DNA of 64,000 bases from Epiperipatus broadwayi (taxonomy: Eukaryota; Onychophora; Udeonychophora; Euonychophora; Peripatidae): contig JAQFVV010006352.1 in the NCBI GenBank assembly GCA_028023455.1, positions 1,756,204 through 1,820,203 on the forward strand. The letters run 5' to 3'. Below the pieces are notes generated by a model that ran no database searches, had not been told where the DNA came from, and saw only the letters and a program-made list of their open reading frames with translations. Below, one piece after another: positions 47,519 through 59,059 of this stretch; positions within the stretch are counted from its first letter, which is position 1; each line of letters starts with the position of its first letter. Position numbers and translations under genes: made by a program.

Positions 47519-48290
47519 AAAAATAACAATGATTTCGATTTATTTAAATTATTTGAAAGTAAATAATTGATATGTAAAAAATGAATTTTTAAATAAAAAA
47601 TGTATTTCTAAATTATTGAACTAATAAAAAAATAATGGATTTAAATATTAAAAAAATGTGAAATCCGTTTTTTTTTTTATTCGAGCAATTTAAATTTCAT
47701 GCACCAAGTTTTTCATACATAAGTTCAGGATGCATGCGACTTTTAGCTATTATACAAGTTTGCATAAAATATGTTAATATAGATACATAATACTTAATTT
47801 TTTAAAAAAATAATATAATATTGTACAACAGATCAGATTTAAAGTTTCCACAGTAGTCTGATTGATTTAAAATTGAGTTGGTAAATGGAAACAACAAAAC
47901 ATTTTTCAAACATGAATCAAACAATCATGGCCCTATTTTGTTTTTTCATTAATTTCATGAATGAAAATAATTTTCATAAAGTCTAAAAATGAAATTTTTA
48001 CAAAGGAGTGTGAATGAAACATTGCTTAACTCCCCAACATAAGAAAGTCAATTACAAAATGAACGTTTAAATGTATCATAGTCTTGCTGCTAATTAGGCG
48101 TCTTAAAATTAGACAAGTGTCAAATGTAAAATGATGTAACGAATTCATTCTCTATACCCCTTTTTGATTTACTGAATTTGAACTGTCATTGCATTTTTTT
48201 TACAAGTAGTAAAAATGTTTTTTTGACAATAGTATTATTTTATAAGATATAAGCTTTTTATTTTACTAATCAGAGATTCAATATATCATA
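47519..48290. other. A/T-rich DNA, nothing recognised
   Basis: No supported feature. Confidence 0.45.
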
Positions 48291-48682
48291 TTCCGTCTTA
48301 CAATGCATCATGTTTGGTGCATGTCACATACATTGGACATACTTAATGTAGAAGTTGTAAACATAGAAAATGTTATACACATCATGCCTGGAAATAATTT
48401 TTTATATAAAGAGTATTTTGAAAGAGATGAAAGATGGTATTATAAAACTCAGTTTTATATGCACACAAAAGAGAGTAGTAGAAAGTTTTTATTATGAGGA
48501 AAATAGATTGTATTAAAAGATAGGAATAATTGTATTTTCAGAATTGGGAGGAAAAACATGTAAATAAATGTGATGATTATAATAAAAAATGAATAAAAGA
48601 GTTAATATTAAATTTTAGAAAGAAAGTGAAGACAATGTATACAGGTTGGATTTAACTAAGTAAAAAGAAATGGATGTTTGTC

Positions 48683-48740
48683 ATATATATATATATATAT
48701 ATATTTCCAATATATATATATATATATATATATTGGAAAT
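48683..48740. repeat. (AT)n palindrome with TTTCCAATA arms
   Basis: Two AT runs joined by a non-AT segment (ATTTCCAAT), which reappears in reverse complement (ATTGGAAAT) after the second run. Same type as the AT-cored palindrome at 22,043. Confidence 0.8.
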
Positions 48741-48862
48741 GGAAAAGATGTGAAATTTGAGTATTTGAGCATGCTTATTTATTGGAAAATAAACTTAGAA
48801 AGAATAATTTTAAAATATTACATGTAAGTGTTACAATTGAACACATCATTAAAATTGATAAC

Positions 48863-49019
48863 AATATTTACTGAGCTGTAACCTCAAGAATATGCGTGTA
48901 AAATACGACAGTAGGGACTTCTACAGGTGTTTAACCACAAGCTTGGTTAAACACCTGTAGAAGTCCCTACTATCGCATTTTACACGCATATTCTAGAGGT
49001 TACAGCCTCAGTAAATATT
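48863..49019. repeat. Near-perfect 157-bp palindrome (foldback element)
   Basis: Left arm 48,863-48,939 (AATATTTACTGAG, GCTGTAACCTC, TATGCGTGTAAAAT, GTAGGGACTTCTACAGG) matches the reverse complement of 48,943-49,019 with only a few differences. The spacer is almost absent and the centre is CAAGCTTG. It is inserted in LINE-E. Base composition is richer in G/C than the surroundings. No coding capacity. Confidence 0.88.
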
Positions 49020-50162
49020 ACTTAGTGCGTTTAATAAATTTATAATTACAACTTTAAAATTGATAATATGGAAAATATGAATAAAGTATTATCAAAAATA
49101 ATATATGAAAAAGATGGTGGTAAATCTGAAGTATTCTTGAGAATGTGCTGATAAGCAAAAAAAGAATTTAAAAAGCTAATAGAGTTAAAGAATTTGATTA
49201 GAAAAAAGTTGTAATAATGATCATAATTTTTATTAATATAATGAGAGATATCTAAAAAATTAGGTATTGAAACTTATAGAAGGTTGATAGGATAAAAGGG
49301 AAATAAAAGATGAGGTTACATTGAATAATTTTAATATTTTTTAAAAAAAATTGTGAAAGATTGTTGAATTTAAAGTTTATAATCTTGAAGACGATTACAG
49401 ATGAAGAAAATATAGAAAAATACTTTAGACATTAAAAAACGCTAATGTAAGATGCATAATAAAACTGTTAAAAATAAATGAAAAAATGAGATAGATTAGA
49501 AGATTTAAAGAAAATAGGAATAAAAATAAAGTGAAGCGAAAACAATAAGTTAATTGAGAAAATTAACAAAGCAATTGTAAAATATCGTCTCCAATAAATT
49601 ATATATTTTTATTAAATTAATATTTTTTTGTGATAACAGATTCATTCAATGGGGATTTTATAGAGACCCAAAACCTATTGATCTAAACTAAAAATATAAT
49701 GCTGAAAGTGAATAATGATTGAGAAACAGAAGAATAGGAAGTGAATATAAAGCTATAAAAAAGGCTGGGCAAGATAACTATTTATGATTACTGTTACAGC
49801 CTTAACAATTAATATTATTATCATAATTTTCTGTAGTTTGCTGTGCTAATAATAAATCTAAAAATTGGGGTTTAAACTAAGGGTAATTCATCTAATCTGT
49901 AAGGAATGGAGTGATTGTTACATTTGTATACACCACACATATATAATAAATTTTATTTAAGAATTGATGTAGGAAATAATTTAATCATTGTTACTCAGTT
50001 GTTGATAGATCTTATATAAAAAAATAATAATCATTTATGCAACTTTTTAAATATAAAAAAGTTTGTAATAGGTTGAATAGCAGCAGACTGTAAAAACATT
50101 TTGAAATAATGAAAACATACATTGATTACTATAAATGATTAAAAATCCTCATTACTATTAAT

Positions 50163-50175
50163 GGGGGGGGGGGGG
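50163..50175 (+). repeat. Poly-G tract
   Basis: Thirteen consecutive G in otherwise A/T-rich DNA. Confidence 0.95.
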
Positions 50176-50866
50176 CAGAATCAATGGAAGCATATGTTTG
50201 AATTAAGTCTCATTATTACTTTCCTATTTGTTTGTTTCTCAAAGAATTGGGAAATGATATAGAAGAAGTGAAGATTCCCGTTGTCAAAACCAAAAAAATG
50301 AATAATATTATATTTGCTGATGGCATATTTTATGCAAATAATAAAAAAGACACAGAGTTGTTACTTTAGAATGCCAAGTGATATGAAGAAGTATTCAAAT
50401 TAAATTCCGTAAGTAAAAAATCTTAGATATTATTGTTAATAAAAAAGAATAAAACTTAAGGATAAAAGATATTATCTCGAAAAAAAAATAAAGATAAGTA
50501 TTGTTAATTTAATATATATATATAGTTGGAAAATTAGAGTTGAAAAAATAAAATAATAAAAGATAGAATTGAGTTGATTAAAAATTGGGCATGTTTTTTA
50601 TACAGAAAATATGAGGTATATAGAATTGTTTAGAGAAAGGAATGGTAGCTAATTTAGTATTTAGAAACGATGAGCTTTGTGGGTTAGAAAATTCCGAAAT
50701 TTTTACATCGAATACAAAAAATAAGTAGTTTGGTATTCATTGGGTGATGAATTATTGAAAGTAAACGAAAATACAGTGAATTTCTATTTTTAACAGAAAA
50801 ATTCTAATTAAATTAAGAATGTTTGGAAAGTTATATTATACAGAGGAGCTGTGAAGTGCACTATAT

Positions 50867-51030
50867 TTTGTTCCAAACCCCCTGACATTCATCCATATAT
50901 ATGTATATAATGTGTAATAGCTTATATTTTGATGATAAACTTTGATTAGAATAGAATATGTATTATTTATTGAACTTTAAGTGTTTAATACTTTTAAACA
51001 AGAACACACACAGACATATATATATATATT
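50867..51030. repeat. Dispersed repeat, second copy
   Basis: Matches 15,299-15,460 in the same orientation, beginning with CTATATTTTGTTCCAA. Confidence 0.5.
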
Positions 51031-52340
51031 GTACAGGGTTCAACCAGCAGAAGATCTTACTTACACTGCAAATGTTTTGTTTTGGCTGGTTTCAAACTTC
51101 TTTATAATACATTTATAATTTTAAAAAATTATAAATGTTACGTGACGAACCGGCATCACCGGCATCGAGCAAAGTGGGAAATATTATTGATAGCTTTAAC
51201 TATCAACAATACCCACGATCAGATTGTGGCCCACCTTGACTGCTAGATTCAAACTCCTACTATCCAAACACTTTATTTGTTTCGGAGTAAACTTTGGGCG
51301 CCAGCTAGTCTAAGACTAATGTATTCCGACAGTAGGCTCATAATCCAGTGCTCAAAACATTCCATAAAACTAGCTCAGTCTAATTTTAATTCAATAACAA
51401 AACATTATTAAATTAGAGGTGAAAAAATTGATAAAAGAATTGATGAAAAAATTGGTAAAAAGAATTGATAAAAAGAATTGACCGACAAATAAGGTTTTAG
51501 TGTAAAGACAATTTATTTTAACTAACATTAATTATACTAAATTTAAACATCTTTATAATTTTTTAACTCACATAATATTGGTATTTTTATCACACACATA
51601 TTTAATTCATACATTCACATATATAATAATAAATCATTAAATAATATTTGAAACTTAAACACACATATCCAAAACACACAAATTAATAGTTCATGTTTAT
51701 GTGCTATAGAATTCATATAATTTGGCTCTTGGAGGATTCACATGAATGTTTATGAATGCGATGGCTACTATATATAAATGAGAATATGAAAATGTTTTAC
51801 CTAGGATTTTTGGAACGTGGATATTGCTTGCTGTTAATGAGATATCTCTAACCAGTTAGATTCAAAGTTTCTTGAGGAGGTTTCAATGCTTATTCATTGG
51901 TATTATTCCTGGAGACAGTTAAACATTGACAGAGGATTTCCATGCTGTTACACAGACATTATTTCACAGGCAGATTTTGCTGTTTTACCGGACTTCAGGC
52001 TGGAAAAGACGTATGTTTTCCGAAGGTTTTAACACTGCATTTCTGACTGATACATAATAAACTGCACAATATAGATTATACTCTCTGAATTGACTCAATT
52101 GTTATCTCTGATGCAATTAATTAGACTGAAATATCCGATAAAACTTGGTTATTTATACCTATGACATGTTGTCCTTTTAAATATCCTCTGCAATATCTGT
52201 TGTTGCAATTCCTTTAGTAACTAATCCTTTTTAATCTTGTTGTTGGGTATTTTAATTTAGCAGCCATCACAAACATGTTGTTTTATATTTTTAATTAGTA
52301 GCCACCACTGAACTTGTTGTTTTATATTTCTGATTTTCAT
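51031..52340. other. Less A/T-rich island, possible solo LTR
   Basis: A stretch beginning TGTTACGTGACGAACCGGC (51,136) has markedly more G/C than its surroundings and could end near 52,268 in CA, like a long terminal repeat. No paired copy, primer-binding site or gag-pol was seen. Short A-rich AATTGATAAAAAG-type tandem units lie at 51,425-51,480, and a 40-bp duplication at 52,265-52,330. Confidence 0.3.
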
Positions 52341-52764
52341 TTATTTTTTTTAACATTTATTATGCATCCATTATTTACCATCGCACATATATATTTTACT
52401 AACAAACTTATTTTAATCATTTACACACATATATAATTCATCTAGACTCAATATTAGTTTTAAGATTACCTTTTCTCTGGCTTAAATAAAAAGAGATTTA
52501 TATTTTAAATTGGAAAATCACTTTCAACTAATAATAATAAACTCTTTAGTTTAACTTTTCTAACAAAAAAAACCCTCTCCCCTTACAATTAATTAATTGC
52601 AACTTTTATTTCAAAAACTAATGATAGAAAACTATTTGACTCTTACTTTTTTTGCAAACAAACTGTAATAAAACTCTTCAACTTTTAATTTTAAGAAAAA
52701 TTATTTTTGTTTTAATAATTTTTTTCTTAAACAAAATTATTATGTGCCAATTTATTGAATTGGT

Positions 52765-52804
<40 letters not shown>

Positions 52805-55767
52805 ATATGCATATATAAATTAAGGATATAATACAAATGAAATTTTAAAATAACTATTTATAATAAGTTGAGGGAACAGATTTACATATATTTTACTAAA
52901 TGTGTATTTACTTGGGGATATTTTTTCCTTCTATAACTTTTTTTCCTTATAGAAACATGATAGTAGTCTTGTTACTAAAAATTAGAATCATTCTAATGGT
53001 TTTGATATTTTTAAGTCAGTATTAATTTTTAGCATGTTCTAAAATGCTGTAAAATGTTTAGCATCACACTTAGAGAATAATTTGTTATACAAAATATTGC
53101 ACATTAATTTTGGAAAAACAATAAAGGAAATATAAAATATGTGTGTCTACAACATATTCAAAAGAAATATTAATAAATATGATTGTGTACAGTGCTTTGA
53201 GGCACGTAAAATATATTTATAAGTTGTATTTTATTTTATATTATATCATATTATATCATATAAATTGATAAAAAGAGTTCCGATTTTAGAGTCTACGTTG
53301 TGAGACAGAAATACAAACAATTTTATTTTATTATTTTGTGGCTTAAGATTAGTATTACCTCTAATAGAAATATATAGCAATTGTTAAATAAAGTTGATAT
53401 TTATTTTATGATTCCTGTATCCTTTACTTATACTATTTATTGAAAGTAATAATAAAAACTAAGCAATTGTTTTGTTGGTTGGTCATGTATTTTAATTTAG
53501 CACCAGGAATCACAGTTTAGGATTTGATCTAAAAACTACTCTATTCTAAACAAAACAATAACTTTGATATAGGTTTCAATATGATGGTAAATAAAATAAA
53601 AAAGAGCAAAAGAATAAATATAATATATAAAATACATAAAAATGATTTAAGTTAAAGAAGAGAAAATATAAAAAATAACTACTTTAATATTTTTGTTGCT
53701 GTAAGCAACAATGTATGCTTTTAACTGCAGAAATCTATTTTGAAAATTTAATTAAAAAATTTAATTAATAAATAAATATTTGCATAATTTTATAATTTTA
53801 ATTATTGTACCTATATCCAAAAAGATACTGGTAATTAAAAAAGAGACTCTAATAGGCAATTAGAGCTAAGAACAGAAAGTTTATTAAATTGTACTTATGC
53901 TATTGTGCCTGTGCAGTATATAAGTTATATTTTTTTTACTAAATAAAAAAAAGCATTTACATTTAAATTTTGTTTTTTGATAATTTTGTACATTTAAATT
54001 TTATTTCAGAATATAAGATTTTTATCAGAAAATAGGAAACACATTATAAATGCTTTCTATTTGTGACATTTTTATTAATTTTTTGTTGCTATTTGTAATT
54101 ATAAATAATTATAAGTTGCGCTTTAATACATTGAAGAGAGATTTTATTATTTGAAATCACAATTTAATAAAATGTATCTTAAATATACAGATATTATTAA
54201 AATATTTTTTCATTAAAAATAATTTTTTTAGAATAAAGCTAAAATATTACAGTTTGTTTTATTTATTTCTGTATTTTCTGTTTTTTAATGTTTTTTTTTT
54301 TTTTCATTTGATAAGTTGATATTTATTTTTTAGTCTAATTTCACTTATGAAATGTATGTTTTTTAATAAAATATAAAAAATATATATATATATAAATTTT
54401 TTTAAATAAAAAAAAAACAAAACTAATAGAAAAATTTGAAAATAAATAGGCAATATGAAATGTGAGTTTATTAATAAAATCAATACTTAACAGGATTTAT
54501 TATTAAAAGCTTTGCTCATTTACCTTATTGACATTGAATTAGCAAGCTTTATTATATAAATATTATTAGACTTCTGAATTTGTTCATCAAATTGCTTTAT
54601 TATATTGTTTTTTTTTTGTACATAATTGGGTGGAAAGAGCTCATTTGGGGGTGTTTTGCAATTCATTTGACAATTTTGTATTTATTTGATGTTAAACTTG
54701 AAATAAAGTGCAGGCCGATTGATATTAATTGCAATTAAAAGTGATATATATATATCAGTATCATTCAGAATGTTTTAAATTAAAAGTGATATATATATAT
54801 CAGTATCATTCAGAGAAAAGTAAAACAAAGAGAGTTTTCATGTCAAAGAATACTATGCTTGCCACACTTTAGCTTTTGTGTAAGTCTTGAAATTAAATGT
54901 TGTATATTTATTTATATATAGTTTGTTTCCTTATTAACTTAAGTATCTCAAACTGAAAGTTAAAAAAAAATGCTTTTCGTAATCTTTTATTTGTAATTTT
55001 AAGATGAGTTTTTAAATTTCAAAGATAATATTCTTACTTGAATGTATTTCATATTATTAATATACATTTGGAATATAATTTTTTATTTATTGAAAAAAAC
55101 ATTCTTTTAGCCTGAATGCTAAAAGGAAACTTGTTTATTCTCATTATTTATTTCACATAATCATTATTTTTTATTTATTTCTTATACAAATATGTTCTTT
55201 TAAAGATAATTCACTATTGGAAGGAAAATTATAAAAAATGTAAATTTTTAAATAAAAATAAAAATTTATTCTTATAAATTGAAGGCATAAAAATGATAAC
55301 CAAATAATCCATATGCATACATAGTAATGGTGTTCAAGATCCTGTTCATCTAAAGAATTAAAATATTATTTATTGATGTGGTATTGTTAAGGGTTTAATA
55401 ATCTTTGAGTATCAAGTACTTACTTTGTAAAATACTTTGTAGCAATCTTGTATTGTCGTTTTTTTTTTGTTTATTAACAAAATATATATTATTTAACTTC
55501 GTTATTAACTGAAATTTATATTTAAAAAAACATTCTAGTTTTATTGTAAACATTGTAAAGCAGATTTTATTTTTCTTTATTAGTTAATTCATTTCATTTT
55601 TCATTTATCCATCTTTTTTTGATAATATTTTAATTGTCTAACATTAATTTGTTCTATTTTTATCTCTTTGACTGACTTAATGCACTTATTTACTTTTAAT
55701 AATTATTGTAAATTATTCGATGACTTCCGAGTTTAGACGAAAAGATATAAATAATAAACGTAAACTA
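52340..55767. other. A/T-rich DNA, no gene recognised
   Basis: It contains an AT run (52,769-52,802) and a 45-bp tandem duplication at 54,733-54,814. Nothing else was identified. Confidence 0.45.
54733..54814. repeat. 45-bp direct duplication
   Basis: AATTAAAAGTGATATA ... CAGTATCATTCAGA occurs twice with only 8-9 bp between copies, with no difference seen: a recent local duplication. Confidence 0.9.
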
Positions 55768-55774
55768 ATTAATT

Positions 55775-56216
55775 GCACTGGGCCAGCTTTTGGCTAAACA
55801 GCCAGAATCGTAGAGCTGAATAAAGTTATGCAATATAGGTAAGCTTCTATAATTGATGACGTAATATGTAAATGACGCACGATATGCAAATAAGTCAATT
55901 AGATATTTCATTTTTCGAACAATAGAGCACATAAATTTTTTGTGGATTCTTTGCAATTGCCCAAGGTTCTTTGTACTTTCTTTTTCTAGCGTCTTTTTCC
56001 GAGCATATTGTTCTAACACTTGATGGAGAAAATATGTGATGTGGTGCGTTCATGATCCAGAAAAATCGGTCTGTATTTAGTCTTTTGTTTAGCTGTATGC
56101 ATATTGTGTATCATTTACATATTATATCATATCAATTATTTAATCTTGCCTGGAACTGCATAACTTTATTCAGTATTACGATTCTGGTTGTGTTTTGCCA
56201 AAATCTGACTTAGTGC
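55775..56216. mobile_element. TIR DNA element, 442 bp, 7-bp target duplication
   Basis: Termini GCACTGGGCCAGCTTTTGGC and, inverted, GCACTAAGTCAGATTTTGGC continue as about 65-bp inverted repeats (CCAGAATCGTA, CTGAATAAAGTTATGCA). ATTAATT flanks both sides (55,768-55,774 and 56,217-56,223). The minus frame at 55,765-56,019 has no recognised transposase motif, so this is a non-autonomous element. The superfamily is not assigned. Confidence 0.72.
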
Positions 56217-56223
56217 ATTAATT

Positions 56224-57313
56224 TATTTATTATTTATCCCCTTTCATCTGAACTCGAAGTTAACGACCGCTTTAAAATTGCATATTTTCATGAAAAGAGT
56301 TAATACATTGAGATTTAAATAGCTATTATAAATCATCCTTATCGTTTCTTTGTGATTTTCATATTTGATTTGCAATCAAGTCTATTTATTCAATTATTAG
56401 TATATAATTAAATTATTAGTATATGATTAAATTTAAATAGTTTTTATAAAACATAAATAACTTGGTATTAAATAAACTTTTACATAAAGTTTTCGATATC
56501 AGCAAAATTAATACAGGTTTCAAAGATATTAGAATAAATTATGTTAAGAATCAAGCAATGGCAAATTAGTATAGATGATGATTAAGAGTTATTATTAAGT
56601 CATAGCACTCTGAAGCCTAGATACTCTAGTCATTTTAGAACTATTTAAAAGCAGATACGATTTTTAATTTATGAAATCTACTGAAAAATATTTAATTCTA
56701 AATTATTAGTGAATTTTTTTAGAACTACAGAAAGGTCCAAGTATAAAAACGTACTCTCTCTTTTCTTTTCATAACATGCTTTCAATATTTTATGTTTAAA
56801 AATTTAGTTATTGAGTCTATAGTTCAGTTAAACATAAATAGGATTTTGTGAAAGGGAGATTATCGGTAGATGGAGTTACAAGCTACATGAAAGAAAAGAT
56901 TCAAACAATCTATGACGGATGCCTTTTGTTCTTGAATTCTCCTATACGCTATTGGCAAAACTTAGCTGAATTTTGATTATATAATAGTAGAAGATTTTCT
57001 GAAAAAAAAAAAGCCATTCAATTTTATCAGAGCTTTAATTTTACGAAAAAAGGCAACCGTGGTTTTTGCAAAAAAAAAAAAAAAAAGACCTTGAAAGATA
57101 GATTTAAAAAGCAAAAATCCAAAGTAAAAAACAACAACTCATTATCATCTCAATTTTAATTTTTATGTTGTACAAAGCTTTTAAATATATATATATAAAT
57201 AAAATTATGAAAAAAGATATATATATATTTAATAATATCAATGACAAAAAAATAAACAAACATTTTTGGAAAAAGTAAATTTCATTATTAGAAAAAAAAC
57301 AAAAACAAGTGAA
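56224..57313. other. A/T-rich DNA, nothing recognised
   Basis: No supported feature. Confidence 0.45.
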
Positions 57314-57392
57314 GCGTTGGTGGTCGACTTGTCAGCACAGCTGCCTTACAAGCAGTTGTACCGGGTTTGCGGGTTCGCTTCCCAGCCGATGC
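57314..57392 (+). repeat. tRNA-derived short repeat (SINE-like), copy 3
   Basis: It starts GCGTTGG and ends in a complementary-looking CCGATGC. Anticodon-arm-like GCTGC/GCAGT holds a TAC triplet and the B-box-like part is GGTTCGCTTCC. The D-arm region (GTCGACTTGTCAGC) and a long variable part do not fit a functional tRNA. It matches copy 1 closely over the 3' two thirds and shares its TTTGATATAT-type trailer with the 44.86 kb copy. Confidence 0.62.
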
Positions 57393-58353
57393 TTTGATAT
57401 ATGAAAAATAAAACAAATCAAGTTCTGTTATTAGCAAAAGTGTGAATTAAAAGTGAGAAAAAATATTTATAAAGATGTTTTTGGAGATGCTTTAATTGGA
57501 TATTATGTAAAATATCAGCAGTCGCACTTAAATATATATATATTAACTTTAGATATCCGGTTCTTTGTCTACCTTCCTAATAATTCATATTTATTTGTAA
57601 ATGAGTATCTAGATATTCTTAGCTAGAGGTAAAACAAAAATGCAAAACTAAAATAACCGTCAGCGATAAGTTGTTGCTTAGCCTGATGAATAATGACTTT
57701 TTCTTCAGTCTCTGTTTGTGGGGAGATCATTTTGTATTACAATGGACTCTTTATGCCTATTTTTATCTTTTATTGGAATTTTTAGGATTGATAAAAATGT
57801 ATGATAATCAGTAGATTTATTATTATTTTTTAATTACAAAACGTACGAATAGAGAGAAAAAGAATGAGGTATGAAATGGTTTAGCAGATAATTGATGATA
57901 ATGTAAATAATATTATTTAAAATAGACTATAACCTGAATATTTGTATCCTAAGAATTTTAATGGTATCTCGTTTTTGTTTTCCCTATTTATAAATAAGAC
58001 AGGGTGTACATTGTTTATATTAAAATGAATATTCTATATAACTTTAATTTATTGGGTGTTTGCAAATTTATTACACTTTGCCATTTGTATTAAATTGTAA
58101 TAAAAGAAAATATTTTATCTTGTGATAAATTTGTGATTGCTTTCAACATATATTTAAATAATTCCTCTTTCATGCAGCCATTTCACCACCAATCTTTAAT
58201 CACAATACGTCTTCAATGTTTATTCACATCCCAAATAATAAAATTAATGCAATGCTTTCTTCATTATGCTTACCTATATTAAACTTTACAGTTACGGCAT
58301 TTTAAAACATTTTATAAAAAATCTTTCAGATTTATATCTTCAAGTAATATATT
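57393..58353. other. A/T-rich DNA, nothing recognised
   Basis: No supported feature. Confidence 0.45.
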
Positions 58354-58482
58354 TGAAGTTTTTCAATAAAACAGGCACAACTCTCCATACAGTAGTGCCA
58401 CCCAGAACAAGCCAGAGTAATCAATCAATGGATGCCAGAAGGCTTGTGTATAAAATCTCTATTTGTGCCTACTCATCCAATA

Positions 58483-58524
58483 TCCCCAGACTAGTTTCTA
58501 GCTTGTGGCTTTCATCAGCAAGGA
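58483..58524 (-). ncRNA. Hammerhead ribozyme motif, F1 copy f
   Basis: Minus strand: stem I TCCTTG, core CTGATGA, stem II AGC/GCT, GAAA, CTAG, triplet GTC, return strand TGGGGA. Stem II has a compensatory G-C to A-T change against copy b (GGC/GCC). Stem I keeps 6 pairs but three are wobbles. Confidence 0.62.
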
Positions 58525-58865
58525 GCTTTCGATCTGAGAACACTGCATGTAGATCTTAGGATCTAATGCAACTCTCCAGCATCTATCTTTTATCTCTACT
58601 GAGCTACAAAATTATGAGTCTAAAGTTGAAAACAGAATATTTTCAATCCAAGCTCATTAGCTTATATAGTCATATAGGTCTGAACTCAGTTCAGAACTCA
58701 TACATTTTGGTATCTTTGATTCTTTAGTAACCACAGTCACTACTATCCTATTAGACAGGATTGGTGTTAAACCACTAAACCTCTCATGATCAGCATTTCT
58801 TATGCTTGCTCATAACTATTATTAACACAGGCAAAACTTTTCATGCATTAGTGCCACTCAGTGCA

Positions 58866-58895
58866 AGCCACAGGCTAGAAACTAGTCTGGGAATA
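58866..58895 (+). ncRNA. Partial hammerhead motif, F1 copy g
   Basis: The 3' half only: stem II GCT, GAAA, CTAG, GTC, TGGGAA. It is cut at the inversion junction. Confidence 0.45.
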
Positions 58896-59059
58896 TTGGA
58901 TGAGTAGACACTAGATACAGATTTTATGCACAGACCTTCTGACATCCATTGATTACTCTGGCTTGCACTGAGTGGCACTACTGTATGAAGAGTTTTACTT
59001 ATTTTAATAACAGTTATGAGCAAGCATAAGAAATGGTAATCATGTGAAGTTTTTCAATT

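Larger units (their letters stand above)
48295..50830 (+). pseudogene. LINE-E, strongly decayed ORF2
   Basis: Plus-strand fragments: HHVWCMSHTLDILNVEVVN near 48,303; VLSKIIYEKDGGKSEVFLRM near 49,080; FKKLIELKNLIRKKL near 49,170; and an RT catalytic block at about 50,250-50,400, NDIEEVKIPVVKTKKMNNII, FADG (in place of FADD) and ELIKNWACF further on. The arrangement fits a Jockey/R1-type LINE like LINE-D. Stops are dense, and a 157-bp palindrome and AT runs interrupt it. Confidence 0.55.
58368..59044 (-). mobile_element. F1 element (58 kb), inverted structure with target duplication
   Basis: The minus-strand arm (58,867 down to 58,368) holds most of a monomer, a hammerhead and the 3' tail ending GCCTGTTTT. 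The plus-strand arm (58,868-59,044) begins in hammerhead stem II. The 14-bp direct repeat TGAAGTTTTTCAAT at 58,354-58,367 and 59,045-59,058 encloses both arms. The inversion junction falls at the same pair of element sites as at 37.78 kb. Confidence 0.85.

Noticed and set aside
51136-52268. Full LTR retrotransposon
   Set aside because: Only one LTR-like segment; no second copy, primer-binding site or gag-pol in the window.
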